From: an uncultured Lachnospiraceae bacterium
Lineage (GTDB): Bacteria > Bacillota > Clostridia > Lachnospirales > Lachnospiraceae
Reading direction: 5' to 3'
NCBI GenBank assembly: GCA_947644545.1
Contig: CANRZW010000004.1
Span: 62,001 to 126,000 of the forward strand
DNA: 64,000 nucleotides
The position numbers and the translations under genes are program-made. Below, piece by piece: positions 9,811 to 18,202 of the stretch (the stretch's first letter is position 1; every line of letters starts with the position of its first letter). The notes beneath the pieces are model-generated. The model saw only the letters and a list, made by a program, of their open reading frames with translations. It made no database searches and had not been told where the DNA came from.

Positions 9811-10752
9811 ATGGCAGTTTTGAAATTAAAACCCGCCTGTAAGGACTATCTCTGGGGCGGAACACGGTTGATCAATGAGTTTTATAAGGAATTTGCGGGT
9901 GAGAGGCTGGCGGAGACATGGGAGCTGTCCTGTCATCCGGACGGCCCCAGCATCGTGGAGAACGGGCCGTATGCGGGAAGCACGTTAAACGAGTATATCC
10001 TGATGGAAGGCAGGAAGGTGACGGGGACGAAGAGCTGTCGGTATGAGCAGTTTCCGATCCTGATCAAATTCATCGATGCCAGGGAGGAGCTCTCGATCCA
10101 GGTACATCCGGGAGACAGCTTTGCCCTGGAAAATGAAGGACAGTACGGCAAGACGGAAATGTGGTACATCGTGGACTGTGAGGAAAGCGCCAGTCTGTAT
10201 TACGGTTTTTCACGGGAAGTGAGCGCGCAGGAGTTTGCGCAGCGGATCGAGAATAAAACGCTTCTGGAAGTGCTTAATAAGGTGGAGGTGCAGAAAGGTG
10301 ACGTGCTTTTTATCGAGCCGGGCACCATTCACGCCATCGGCGCAGGCTGTCTGATTGCGGAGATCCAGCAGAACTCGAATGTGACTTACCGGGTTTATGA
10401 TTATGGAAGAAAAGGGCCGGACGGCCGGGAACGGGATCTGCATATCGAGAAGGCGCTGCAGGTGACCAACCGGATTCCGATTCTTAAGCGGAAATCTTTC
10501 GAGCCGCATATCGTATCCTGCGATTATTTTACGGTGGATAAGATTGTGCTGGACGGGCAATTCATGAAGAGGATCTTCGGAGAGACGAACCGGACATCCT
10601 TTGCCAGTCTGTTGGTACTGTGCGGCGAAGGGACAGTCCGCGCAGGAGAGGAACGGGTGGATTTCCGTAAGGGCGACAGCGTGCTGATTACGGCGGATAC
10701 GGGAGAGTATGAGTTGGAAGGGAATTTTGAGGCGCTGCTGACGACGGTATAA
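9811..10752 (+). CDS. manA: Mannose-6-phosphate isomerase, class I
   Basis: 313 residues. I chose ATG 9811 because GGAGG sits just upstream; an ATG at 9799 would overlap that site. KLKPACKDYLWGGTRL at the N-terminus and LSIQVHPGDSFAL (zinc ligands in the QxHPxD motif) and EPGTIHAIGAG mark a cupin-fold type I phosphomannose isomerase; the length matches short Firmicute ManA. It interconverts mannose 6-phosphate and fructose 6-phosphate, the step that channels mannose from the upstream glycosidases into glycolysis. It is the last gene of the glycan operon; a separate promoter candidate follows. Confidence 0.93.
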   Translation: MAVLKLKPACKDYLWGGTRLINEFYKEFAGERLAETWELSCHPDGPSIVENGPYAGSTLNEYILMEGRKVTGTKSCRYEQFPILIKFIDAREELSIQVHPGDSFALENEGQYGKTEMWYIVDCEESASLYYGFSREVSAQEFAQRIENKTLLEVLNKVEVQKGDVLFIEPGTIHAIGAGCLIAEIQQNSNVTYRVYDYGRKGPDGRERDLHIEKALQVTNRIPILKRKSFEPHIVSCDYFTVDKIVLDGQFMKRIFGETNRTSFASLLVLCGEGTVRAGEERVDFRKGDSVLITADTGEYELEGNFEALLTTV

Positions 10753-10765
10753 AAATATTTATGGG

Positions 10766-10794
10766 TTGACGAAGCCTGTTCTGGGATGCAAAAT
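10766..10794 (+). promoter_or_regulatory. Candidate promoter for the ABC-class ATPase gene
   Basis: TTGACG (10766-10771), 17 bp, then CAAAAT (10789-10794). The -35 matches 5/6 and the -10 4/6 of the vegetative consensus. It lies in the gap between manA and the next gene. Confidence 0.4.
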
Positions 10795-10870
10795 GATAGA
10801 GTGGATTCCTGCAAGGAAGTGAGAAGGCAAGGATCTGCACTATCATTTTTTGCTGGAATGGAGGATTAAC

Positions 10871-12574
10871 ATGAATACGGCGACAGAATTACGGAATAAA
10901 CTGCGGAGTATTGACCATAAGGGATATCCCGCTTACAAAGACTTGAAAGGGCAGTATCATTTCGGGGATTACGTGCTCTCCATCGATCATGTGCAGGGCG
11001 ACCCCTTTGCTTCTCCGTCCAGGCTGTCGGTGCGGGTGGAGAAGGCGAAAGCCGGTTTCCCGGCAGAATACTACGATACGAAAGCCAGGCGGATCACCTT
11101 GCAGGATCATTTGACGAGGTTGTTTGGCAGGCAGGTGGCGGGCGGCAGTTTTCAGGCTAAGGGGTCCGGGAAGAGCGGTCTTATGTCGGTATCGAGATGC
11201 GGGCAGCAGGTGTTGGAGCGTACGGCCATGCGGGTAAAGGACGGCGATCTGCTGTTGCGGTTCGAGGCAGGGTTCCCGGCCAACGGGCGCACGATCAACG
11301 CCAGAGAACTGGAAAAGATGCTATTCGACATTCTGCCCGACTGTGTGCGTAAGAGTCTCTATTATGGAAAGATCGATCAGGAAAAGCTGCGGCAGGCCAT
11401 CTGTCTGTGCGAGGACCAGCAGTATATCAGGCAGTGTCTGGTGGAACGGAAGCTATGCGCCTTTATTGCAGACGGTTCCATACTGCCCCGGGAGAGCGGC
11501 GTGTCGGAGCGTCCCATGCAGAACGGGGTGGCGTTCCGGTCACCGGAGTCGCTGCGGATCACCTTAAATCTGCCCAACAGGGGGGCAGTGAGCGGTATGG
11601 GTATTCCGCAGGGTATTACGCTGTTTGTAGGCGGCGGCTATCATGGTAAGTCTACGATCCTGCAGGCATTGCAGAACGGGGTCTATGATCATATCGCGGG
11701 GGACGGCCGGGAGCTTGTTATCACGGACGCCTCGGCATTCAAGCTGCGGGCGGAGGACGGCCGGAGCGTTGCGGGCGTGGATATCTCTCCTTTTATCAAG
11801 AATCTGCCGAATAAGAAGGATACCGTGCATTTTTCCACGGAAGATGCCAGCGGCAGCACGTCTCAGGCTGCCAATCTGATGGAGGCCTTAGAGAGCGGCA
11901 GCGGCCTGATTCTGATCGATGAGGATACGTCTGCCACCAATTTTATGGTGCGAGATGATCTGATGGCGCAGGTGATCACGCCGGGTGAGGAACCGATCAC
12001 GCCTTTCATCAGCCGGGTGCGGGGGATGTATGAAGATCTGGGCGTTTCTTCCGTGATTGTGGCGGGCAGCTCGGGGGCGTTCTTCCACAAGGCGGATACC
12101 ATTATTCAGATGAAGGAATATGTGCCCATCGATATCACGCAGAAGGCAAAGGCGGCAGCGGCAGCCTATGAGAACAGGCAGGCGGACAAGGGCGCGCAGG
12201 AATTTCCTGGCTTTAACCGGAAGCGCTGTCCGGGGCCGGATATGGCGCTGCGCAGGGAAGACCGGATCAAGATGAAGGCCATGGGAACCAGTGAGATAGC
12301 GATCTGTAAGGAGAATGTGGAGCTGCGTTACCTGGAACAGCTGAAAGATCAGGAGCAGAGCATGGCGCTGGCGTACCTTTTGAAATATGCCGAACTGAAG
12401 ATGATGGACGGCAGGAAAGATCTGCGGCAGATCGGGGATCTTCTGGAAGAACAGCTGGACAGGAGCGGACTGGAAAGCCTGTTTGAGAGAGGGGACGTCT
12501 CTTCCCAGCTGGCAAGGCCGCGAAAGCAGGAGATCATGGCGTGTATCAACCGGTACCGGAAATTAAAGATATAG
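10871..12574 (+). CDS. Predicted ATPase of the ABC class (COG3044 type)
   Basis: 567 residues from ATG 10871 (GGAGG 6 nt upstream); a TTG at 10850 is less likely. ITLFVGGGYHGKSTIL is the unusual Walker A of this family, ELVITDASAFKLRAEDGR follows, and LILIDEDTSATNFMVRDD is the Walker B region. The N-terminal 200 residues (FGDYVLSIDHVQGDPFASPSRL) are also typical. There are no membrane segments and no transporter partner. Members are found across bacteria and eukaryotes; a trypanosome homologue is tied to RNA editing, and the bacterial role is unknown. The 297-nt gap to manA's predicted operon neighbours and its own promoter candidate suggest separate transcription. Confidence 0.85.
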   Translation: MNTATELRNKLRSIDHKGYPAYKDLKGQYHFGDYVLSIDHVQGDPFASPSRLSVRVEKAKAGFPAEYYDTKARRITLQDHLTRLFGRQVAGGSFQAKGSGKSGLMSVSRCGQQVLERTAMRVKDGDLLLRFEAGFPANGRTINARELEKMLFDILPDCVRKSLYYGKIDQEKLRQAICLCEDQQYIRQCLVERKLCAFIADGSILPRESGVSERPMQNGVAFRSPESLRITLNLPNRGAVSGMGIPQGITLFVGGGYHGKSTILQALQNGVYDHIAGDGRELVITDASAFKLRAEDGRSVAGVDISPFIKNLPNKKDTVHFSTEDASGSTSQAANLMEALESGSGLILIDEDTSATNFMVRDDLMAQVITPGEEPITPFISRVRGMYEDLGVSSVIVAGSSGAFFHKADTIIQMKEYVPIDITQKAKAAAAAYENRQADKGAQEFPGFNRKRCPGPDMALRREDRIKMKAMGTSEIAICKENVELRYLEQLKDQEQSMALAYLLKYAELKMMDGRKDLRQIGDLLEEQLDRSGLESLFERGDVSSQLARPRKQEIMACINRYRKLKI

Positions 12575-12629
12575 TAAGTAAGGGATATAAGCTAAGAATA
12601 TAGTAAGGTAAGGATATAGTAAGGTAAAG
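12569..12629 (+). repeat. Three short tandem repeats upstream of bioY
   Basis: The unit ATATAGTAAGGTAAGG occurs three times with small changes, starting near 12570, 12598 and 12614, between the end of the ATPase gene and bioY. It does not resemble the BirA operator (TTGTTAAC-type). No function can be assigned. Confidence 0.6.
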
Positions 12630-12649
12630 CGGAAGGATGAGTTGGTTTT

Positions 12650-13243
12650 ATGGCAGGAGGAAGCGGTGACCGCAGAGACATACAGCCGGGAAGCACGGCG
12701 CGCGGCAGGACTTATGACATGGCATATATCGGTATTTTTGCGGTGGTGATCGCGGTCTGTTCCTGGATCTCGATCCCGGCGGCGGTTCCCTTTACCCTGC
12801 AGACTTTCGCGGTATTCCTCGCTGTGATCCTGCTGGGAGGAAAAAGGGGTACCTTGTCGGTGCTCGTCTATATCCTGATCGGAGCGATAGGGATTCCGGT
12901 ATTTTCCGGGTTCCGGGGCGGCATCGGCGTGCTTTTGCATAATACGGGCGGATATATCGCCGGTTTCCTTCTGTCAGCGCTGATTATGTGGGCGGCGGAA
13001 GAGCTGCTTGGCAGAAAGCTCTGGGTGCAGGCAATATCCATGATCCTGGGACTGGCAGCCTGCTATGCGGTGGGGACGGTATGGTTTATGTTCGTCTATA
13101 TCAGAAGTACCGGCGCGGTGGGTGTGATGACGGTGCTCGGATGGTGTGTGATTCCGTTTATCATCCCGGATGCGGTCAAGATCATGCTGGCGCTGATGCT
13201 TGGCAATGTGCTGCGAAAGCCGCTGGCGGGAATTATCTCCTGA
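12650..13243 (+). CDS. bioY: Biotin transporter substrate-binding subunit BioY (S component)
   Basis: 197 residues with five or six hydrophobic segments. VPFTLQTFAVFLAVILLGGKRGTL and FSGFRGGIGVLLHNTGGYI are signature parts of BioY, the biotin-binding S component of ECF transporters. The N-terminus before MAYIGIFAVV is polar; ATG 12719 is an alternative start. S components pair with the shared EcfA1-EcfA2-EcfT module, which is encoded at 45.9-48.6 kb in this window. The neighbours do not concern biotin. Confidence 0.9.
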   Translation: MAGGSGDRRDIQPGSTARGRTYDMAYIGIFAVVIAVCSWISIPAAVPFTLQTFAVFLAVILLGGKRGTLSVLVYILIGAIGIPVFSGFRGGIGVLLHNTGGYIAGFLLSALIMWAAEELLGRKLWVQAISMILGLAACYAVGTVWFMFVYIRSTGAVGVMTVLGWCVIPFIIPDAVKIMLALMLGNVLRKPLAGIIS

Positions 13244-13421
13244 GGATTTTACATCAAAAAAAAGTCGTTTCACAACATTTTCCAAAGATAGGGGAGAGAG
13301 AAAGCGTAATCTCGTGGTATACTGTCATCAAGCATGGTAACATTGGAATGAAGAGGGATCCGGATCCGGGATGTCGGGAAATGACGGAAGGTTGTGTGAG
13401 AGTCGGGATGGGAGCGCTTGT

Positions 13422-14171
13422 ATGCAGATCGTAATATGCGACGACGACAGGAAGATACAGGAAATTCTGCGAAATAAAATAGAGAAGATCTGCCGGGAGG
13501 CAGGTTTGGAACATCAGATCTTGTGCTGTTCTTCGGGGGAGGAAGTCCTGTCGGCGAAGGAAGCGCCGGATCTTCTTTTTCTGGATATTCAGATGCCGGA
13601 CAGGAACGGTATGGACGTGGCGCAGGAGCTGCGGCGGAGGAAGTGGAGAACGATCCTTATCTTTGTGACGGCGCTGGCAGAATATGTCTATGATGCTTTT
13701 GACGTGGGCGCTTTTCATTATCTTGTGAAGCCTTTCGAGGATGCGAAGCTTTCCCGGGTATTCCGGACGGCGGTGGAGGAATATGAGAGGCGGTGCCAGC
13801 CGGAGACAGGGCAGGAGGAGGCAGAGCCGCCGAAGATGCTGTTAATCAGGCAGGGAGCAGTCTCCTTAGCGGTGCCGGTGGACAGCATTATCTATGCGGA
13901 AGTGTTTAACCGGAAGGTTACGCTGCACACATTGGATGGCGATAAGGAATATTACGGGAAACTGACAGAACTGTCAGAACAGGTCGGAGAGGGATTCTAC
14001 AGAACACACCGGGCTTATCTGGTGAATCTGGCCTATGTGGAGAAATATGATGCGACGACGATCTGGCTGGAACAGGGTACGGCATTGGTGTCGAAGAAGC
14101 AGTTTGCCGGATTTGTGAAACAGTACATGCGCTATATCAGCAGGAGAGGGGCGGCGGGATGGATCCGTTAG
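13422..14171 (+). CDS. LytTR-type response regulator
   Basis: 249 residues from ATG 13422, preceded by GGGAGC. The receiver domain spans 1-120, with acidic pocket Asp7-Asp9, phospho-acceptor Asp55 in LLFLDIQMPD, and the switch region KPF. The C-terminal LytTR DNA-binding domain (about 140-245) reads IIYAEVFNRKVTLHTLDG and FYRTHRAYLVNLAYVEKYD. Such regulators bind paired 9-bp direct repeats. The gene overlaps the histidine kinase gene by 13 bp, so the two are translationally coupled. No autoinducing peptide gene is seen beside it. Confidence 0.9.
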   Translation: MQIVICDDDRKIQEILRNKIEKICREAGLEHQILCCSSGEEVLSAKEAPDLLFLDIQMPDRNGMDVAQELRRRKWRTILIFVTALAEYVYDAFDVGAFHYLVKPFEDAKLSRVFRTAVEEYERRCQPETGQEEAEPPKMLLIRQGAVSLAVPVDSIIYAEVFNRKVTLHTLDGDKEYYGKLTELSEQVGEGFYRTHRAYLVNLAYVEKYDATTIWLEQGTALVSKKQFAGFVKQYMRYISRRGAAGWIR

Positions 14172-15586
14172 AACCATATTATGTAATTGTCAGTCATGGC
14201 TACCGGATGATTCTCACGGTGTTCAATGCATACTGCTATGTGCTGTGGGTGAAGCCGGCTATGGCGGTACAGAGGAGACTGTGGTGGATCGGGGCGGTTT
14301 ACGTGACGGTCATGTCGATCTTAAGATGGATGCCCTGGTATATTCCGAATATTCTGGCATACGGCCTGGGGGCGTTGGCGGCTTTCTTTGTCATGTGTCT
14401 GTTAGACAGAACGGATTTCGGGCAGAAGGTATTTCTGGCGGTTACTTTTTTCTGTATGCGCTGGCAGATGGGGAATATTGTGGGCGATGCATTGAGCTGG
14501 TTTTACAGGGTATGGACGTCCTGGCTTATAAGTCTGAAGGGGCATACCTATCTGGATTCCTTCTATAAAGCAACGGCAGAGAGCCATACATTCTGGTTTG
14601 GCGTCTATGCGGTGGACTGTATTATGGGTTTTCTGCTGAATGCAATGCTGTTGTATGGTGCGATCCGGCTTATGCGGCGGGCTTATGGAAGCGGACAGGA
14701 ACGCCTGAACCGGAAGGAACTCTTATTTCTGCTGGTTCCTTCGGTGATGGGGGTCTTTGCCTATGGAGTGGAAGAGTTTTACAGGGCTGCCTATGAAGCG
14801 GAGACAGACAAAAGCATCTATGACCTGAAAGGGCAGTCGCTGTTGATGATCCTGTACTGCCTGGCCTGTTATCTTACGATCCTGGTCGTGGTCTATGTTT
14901 TTCGTAAGTGGAAGCAGGAGCAGCAGGCGGACAAAGAGCGCCGGGTCTTTCATGCGCAGATGAAGGATGTGCAGAGACATGTGGAAGAGGTGGAAAGGCT
15001 CTATTCGGATCAGCGCAGATTCCGTCATGATATAGACAATCATCTGATGACGCTGGAGGAGATGTATGGCAGAGGAGAGTACGAGGCGGCAGGCCGATAT
15101 GCGGAGAGTATGCGGGCGAAGATGCAGGAGATTTCGCCGGATATGGGAAGCGGTCATCCTGTCACGGACGCGGTGTTGGCCGTCCGGAAACGGGAGATGG
15201 AAGAATGGGGCATTTCTTTTACCTGTGATTTCCACTATCCGCGTAAAGGAGGGCTGAATGCCTTCGACCTCAGCATCATCCTGAACAATGCCCTGTCCAA
15301 TGCCGTTGAAGCGTCCAGACAGGAGGAACGCCGGGAGATTACACTGCGTTCCTGCCTTGTGAAAAATATGTTTATCGTCGAAACGGCAAATGTATTTAGC
15401 GGCAGTCTGCATGTGGACAGGCTAAGCGGCCTGCCGCTTACCACCAAAACGGAGGAGGGGCATGGCTATGGGCTGTCAAGTATCCGTCATGTGGCGAAGA
15501 ACTATTACGGAGATGCGGAGATCGGCGTGGAGGAGCGGCAGGGCATCAGACACTGCGTACTGCGGGTAATGCTGCAGATGCGATAG
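14159..15586 (+). CDS. GHKL-type sensor histidine kinase (AgrC-like)
   Basis: 475 residues. The first 260 hold about six hydrophobic segments, with no recognisable extracellular sensor domain. A coiled-coil linker (about 262-285) leads to the phospho-acceptor His290 in RRFRHDIDNHL. The ATPase domain follows: NNALSNAVEAS (N box) and GHGYGLSSI (G box). It would phosphorylate the LytTR regulator encoded immediately upstream. Its stimulus is unknown; relatives sense peptides or membrane stress. The start ATG 14159 lies inside the 3' end of the regulator gene. Confidence 0.88.
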   Translation: MDPLEPYYVIVSHGYRMILTVFNAYCYVLWVKPAMAVQRRLWWIGAVYVTVMSILRWMPWYIPNILAYGLGALAAFFVMCLLDRTDFGQKVFLAVTFFCMRWQMGNIVGDALSWFYRVWTSWLISLKGHTYLDSFYKATAESHTFWFGVYAVDCIMGFLLNAMLLYGAIRLMRRAYGSGQERLNRKELLFLLVPSVMGVFAYGVEEFYRAAYEAETDKSIYDLKGQSLLMILYCLACYLTILVVVYVFRKWKQEQQADKERRVFHAQMKDVQRHVEEVERLYSDQRRFRHDIDNHLMTLEEMYGRGEYEAAGRYAESMRAKMQEISPDMGSGHPVTDAVLAVRKREMEEWGISFTCDFHYPRKGGLNAFDLSIILNNALSNAVEASRQEERREITLRSCLVKNMFIVETANVFSGSLHVDRLSGLPLTTKTEEGHGYGLSSIRHVAKNYYGDAEIGVEERQGIRHCVLRVMLQMR

Positions 15587-15704
15587 CGTTCCGTTCACAT
15601 CATCATAAGGTTACCTCACAACATTGCTCTTTAGGGAGGCGGAAGGTGTGCCGAAGTAAGAGATAAGAAGTTGTCATATAGAAGGAAATAAGGAGGATAC
15701 GGCT

Positions 15705-16541
15705 ATGAGAGTAAGCGGAGTGGGCAGCGGTTCAGATATGCAGACTAAAAGTACAGGAATGTCTCCTGGTATGGGAGAACCGATGGATGAGGTCAGCAAG
15801 GGGCTGCAGAGACAGATCGAGAATCTGCAGAAACAGATGAAGGAGCTGTCGGCAAATCAGGAGATGACGCCGGATATGAAGATGAAGAAGCGGCAGGAGC
15901 TGCAGAAGCAGATCAGCGAACTGCAGATACAGCTCAGGCAGCATCAGATGGAGGTCAAGAGGGAGGAAGCCAGGAAGAAAGAAGAAAAGGCTTCTCAGGA
16001 TGATGTTCTGAACCCGACTAAGGGCATGGAGCAGAAGCAGGGCCAGAGCGCCGGGCTTTCGGCCGGCAGTATGGAGGCGATGCTGTCTGCGGACGCATCG
16101 ATGAAACAGGCAGGAGTACACGGCAGCACGGCGAAACATGCACAGAATCGGGCCGGTATTCTGGAAGCGGAGATCAAACGGGATAAGGGAGGACCGGGAG
16201 ATGCCACGGCGGCGAAGGAAGAAGCGTTAGCCGAGGCGAAGGAGCTTGAGACGACGGCGACGGCGTCCCAGATGGATTCTCTCGGCAAGGCTGTTAAGGC
16301 CGCTTCGGAGGCGGAGAAAGCGGAGAAGGAAGAGAGCGAACGCAGGGAGGAAGACGAGAAGAACGGTGAAGTGGGACGACAGGGTGCGGTCGATGCAGTG
16401 GACGGCACGGATGCAGGAGTGTCCGGTTCCGGTTCCGTGCAGAAGGCTGACGGTGAGACGGATCGGTCTGACGCTGCCCAGGCGCCGGCAGATCAGGAGC
16501 AGAGAAGGATGTTATATCATCCGGTGGATGTGAGGATCTGA
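15705..16541 (+). CDS. FlxA-like coiled-coil protein
   Basis: 278 residues, start after AAGGAGGATACGGCT. Residues 25-95 (LQRQIENLQKQMKELSANQ, then KKRQELQKQISELQIQLRQ) form a coiled coil matching the FlxA-like family. The rest is highly charged, low complexity and rich in Ala, Glu and Lys (KAASEAEKAEKEESERREE), with no signal peptide or membrane segment. The family's function is not established; the name comes from an E. coli gene under flagellar sigma control. A hairpin at 16587-16647 ends the transcript. Confidence 0.6.
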   Translation: MRVSGVGSGSDMQTKSTGMSPGMGEPMDEVSKGLQRQIENLQKQMKELSANQEMTPDMKMKKRQELQKQISELQIQLRQHQMEVKREEARKKEEKASQDDVLNPTKGMEQKQGQSAGLSAGSMEAMLSADASMKQAGVHGSTAKHAQNRAGILEAEIKRDKGGPGDATAAKEEALAEAKELETTATASQMDSLGKAVKAASEAEKAEKEESERREEDEKNGEVGRQGAVDAVDGTDAGVSGSGSVQKADGETDRSDAAQAPADQEQRRMLYHPVDVRI

Positions 16542-16586
16542 GTCTCGTATCATATACTGTGCAGGATGGCATCAGGTTGTAAGATA

Positions 16587-16650
16587 AGACAGGCAAAATA
16601 CCCTCTGGCCTTTGATAACAGGCGCCGGAGAGTGTTTTGCCTGTCTTGGC
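16587..16650 (+). terminator. Large hairpin after the FlxA-like gene
   Basis: AAGACAGGCAAAA (16587-16599) pairs perfectly with TTTTGCCTGTCTT (16635-16647), with further inner pairing CTCTGGC/GCCGGAG. The T-run after it is short, so termination is likely but not certain. Confidence 0.55.
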
Positions 16651-16733
16651 GTTTTGGGGATTTCTATTTTACCTTTGGAAGATTTTGTAGTAGGATAGAT
16701 AAGGAAGCGGGAAAATAAAGAGTGAGGAAACGG

Positions 16734-17519
16734 ATGATGCAGCAGGAAATGCAAAAAAAGGGCATTCTCAGCAACGCAGTACTGAAAAATATCGCATATA
16801 TAACAATGTTCATCGATCATTTCTTTGCGGTAGTATATGATCCGCTGGTGCAGCGGCTGCAGATGGCAGGGTATGAGACCGGGAATGTGCAGCAGACTTA
16901 TTTGGCGGGCAGGGCAGTGGGCAGGGTATCTTTCATTCTGTTTGCTTATCTGGCGGTGGAAGGAATACAGCATACGCGAAGCACCAAAGCGTATCTGCTT
17001 CGGCTTGGCGTGTTTGCGCTTGTGTCTGAGATACCCTTTGACCTGGCCTTTTCGGGAACTTGTTTTAACTGGGACAGTCAGAATGTATTCTTTACATTGT
17101 TCCTGGGGGTGCTTGTCCTGACGGTCAAGAACGGGGCATCCGCCGCGGCGGTTTTGGCGGGCTGCCTTGCGGCATATGTCTTCCGGACGGACTACCGGTT
17201 TATGGGCGTACTGCTGCTCTTTGCATTTTATCACACCAGGGAAAAGCGCCTGTCCGTGCAGATGCTGGCGGCAGGCTGTGTGATGCTGTTTGGCACATGG
17301 GGCACAAACTGCCTTCGATATGCGGACAGTTACTCGATGACCTATTTGCTGCGTTTTTCCATGCGGGAGATGTACGGTCTCTTTGCATTTATTCCGATCG
17401 CCCTGTATAATGGACAAAAGGGCCGTCAGCTGCCGAAGGCGGTCTGCTATGGTTTCTATCCGGTGCATTTGCTGCTGCTGTATTTCGCGGCAGTGCTGCT
17501 CTTAGGCGGCGCTTATTAG
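16734..17519 (+). CDS. TraX family membrane protein
   Basis: 261 residues from ATG 16734; GTG 16722 is an alternative. About seven hydrophobic segments. NAVLKNIAYITMFIDHFFAVV near the N-terminus, GRVSFILFAYLAVEGIQHTRS and NVFFTLFLGVLVL are typical of the TraX family. The founding member acetylates F-pilin, but chromosomal Firmicute copies stand apart from conjugation genes, as here, and may acylate another substrate. No conjugation genes lie nearby. Confidence 0.82.
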   Translation: MMQQEMQKKGILSNAVLKNIAYITMFIDHFFAVVYDPLVQRLQMAGYETGNVQQTYLAGRAVGRVSFILFAYLAVEGIQHTRSTKAYLLRLGVFALVSEIPFDLAFSGTCFNWDSQNVFFTLFLGVLVLTVKNGASAAAVLAGCLAAYVFRTDYRFMGVLLLFAFYHTREKRLSVQMLAAGCVMLFGTWGTNCLRYADSYSMTYLLRFSMREMYGLFAFIPIALYNGQKGRQLPKAVCYGFYPVHLLLLYFAAVLLLGGAY

Positions 17520-17608
17520 AGACTGTCCGGGACCGGCGGCAGAAACCGATGACAATAGTTGGGGGAGACCGCCCGGAAGCGGATCCTGGAAAACAGAGGC
17601 GGGAAACA

Positions 17609-18103
17609 ATGTCAGGAAACGAAGATTCTATGAAAAAGTATGTAAAAACGGTTTGTCTTCGCCTTGCCGCAGATGTCAGAGAGTACGGTGTGGCGGTGGC
17701 GGCAGTGCTGTTGTATGCGGTGGCAGTCAATCTGATTTTCCATGCGTTCTGTCCGCTTGTTATCTTCAGCGGATTTCCCTGCCCGGGATGCGGTGTCAGC
17801 AGGGCGACGCTCTGCTTTATGACCGGCAGGTGGCAGACGGCCTGGCAGTTGAATCCGGTCATATTTCCGATCATGTTGTTTGCGGCGTATTTTTGTCTGT
17901 GTCGTTATCTGCTTGGCAGAACGGTAAAGGGAGCCAGGATATTGATTGCGGTTATCTTTGTGCTTCTGCTCGCGGTATATTGTGTGCGGATGTACCTTTA
18001 CTTTCCGGACAGAGTTCCCTATGTGTATACGGAAGAGAATATTTTGGCACGTTTTTTTCCGTTTTATGAACAAATATTACACGAGAGCGGGATTCTGTGG
18101 TAG
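17609..18103 (+). CDS. DUF2752 membrane protein
   Basis: 164 residues from ATG 17609 (GAGGCGGG upstream); ATG 17549 and 17630 are also possible. GFPCPGCGVSRATLCFMTGRW is the signature CPGCG motif of DUF2752, set between hydrophobic segments at about 15-40, 70-95 and 105-125. The function of this family is unknown. The motif suggests metal binding or redox chemistry at the membrane. The preceding TraX-like gene ends 89 bp upstream. Confidence 0.8.
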   Translation: MSGNEDSMKKYVKTVCLRLAADVREYGVAVAAVLLYAVAVNLIFHAFCPLVIFSGFPCPGCGVSRATLCFMTGRWQTAWQLNPVIFPIMLFAAYFCLCRYLLGRTVKGARILIAVIFVLLLAVYCVRMYLYFPDRVPYVYTEENILARFFPFYEQILHESGILW

Positions 18104-18202
18104 AATGATAGAATAGTAACAGCAGACAGGAATAAAGTATGAAGAATCGCTGTGCAGTCTTCGGACAGACGGGACAAGAGCAGCGCGGAAATGAGGAGAA
18201 TT

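Noticed and set aside
16734..17519. Conjugative transfer region
   Set aside because: A TraX-like protein alone is common on Firmicute chromosomes; no relaxase, coupling protein or pilus gene is present.
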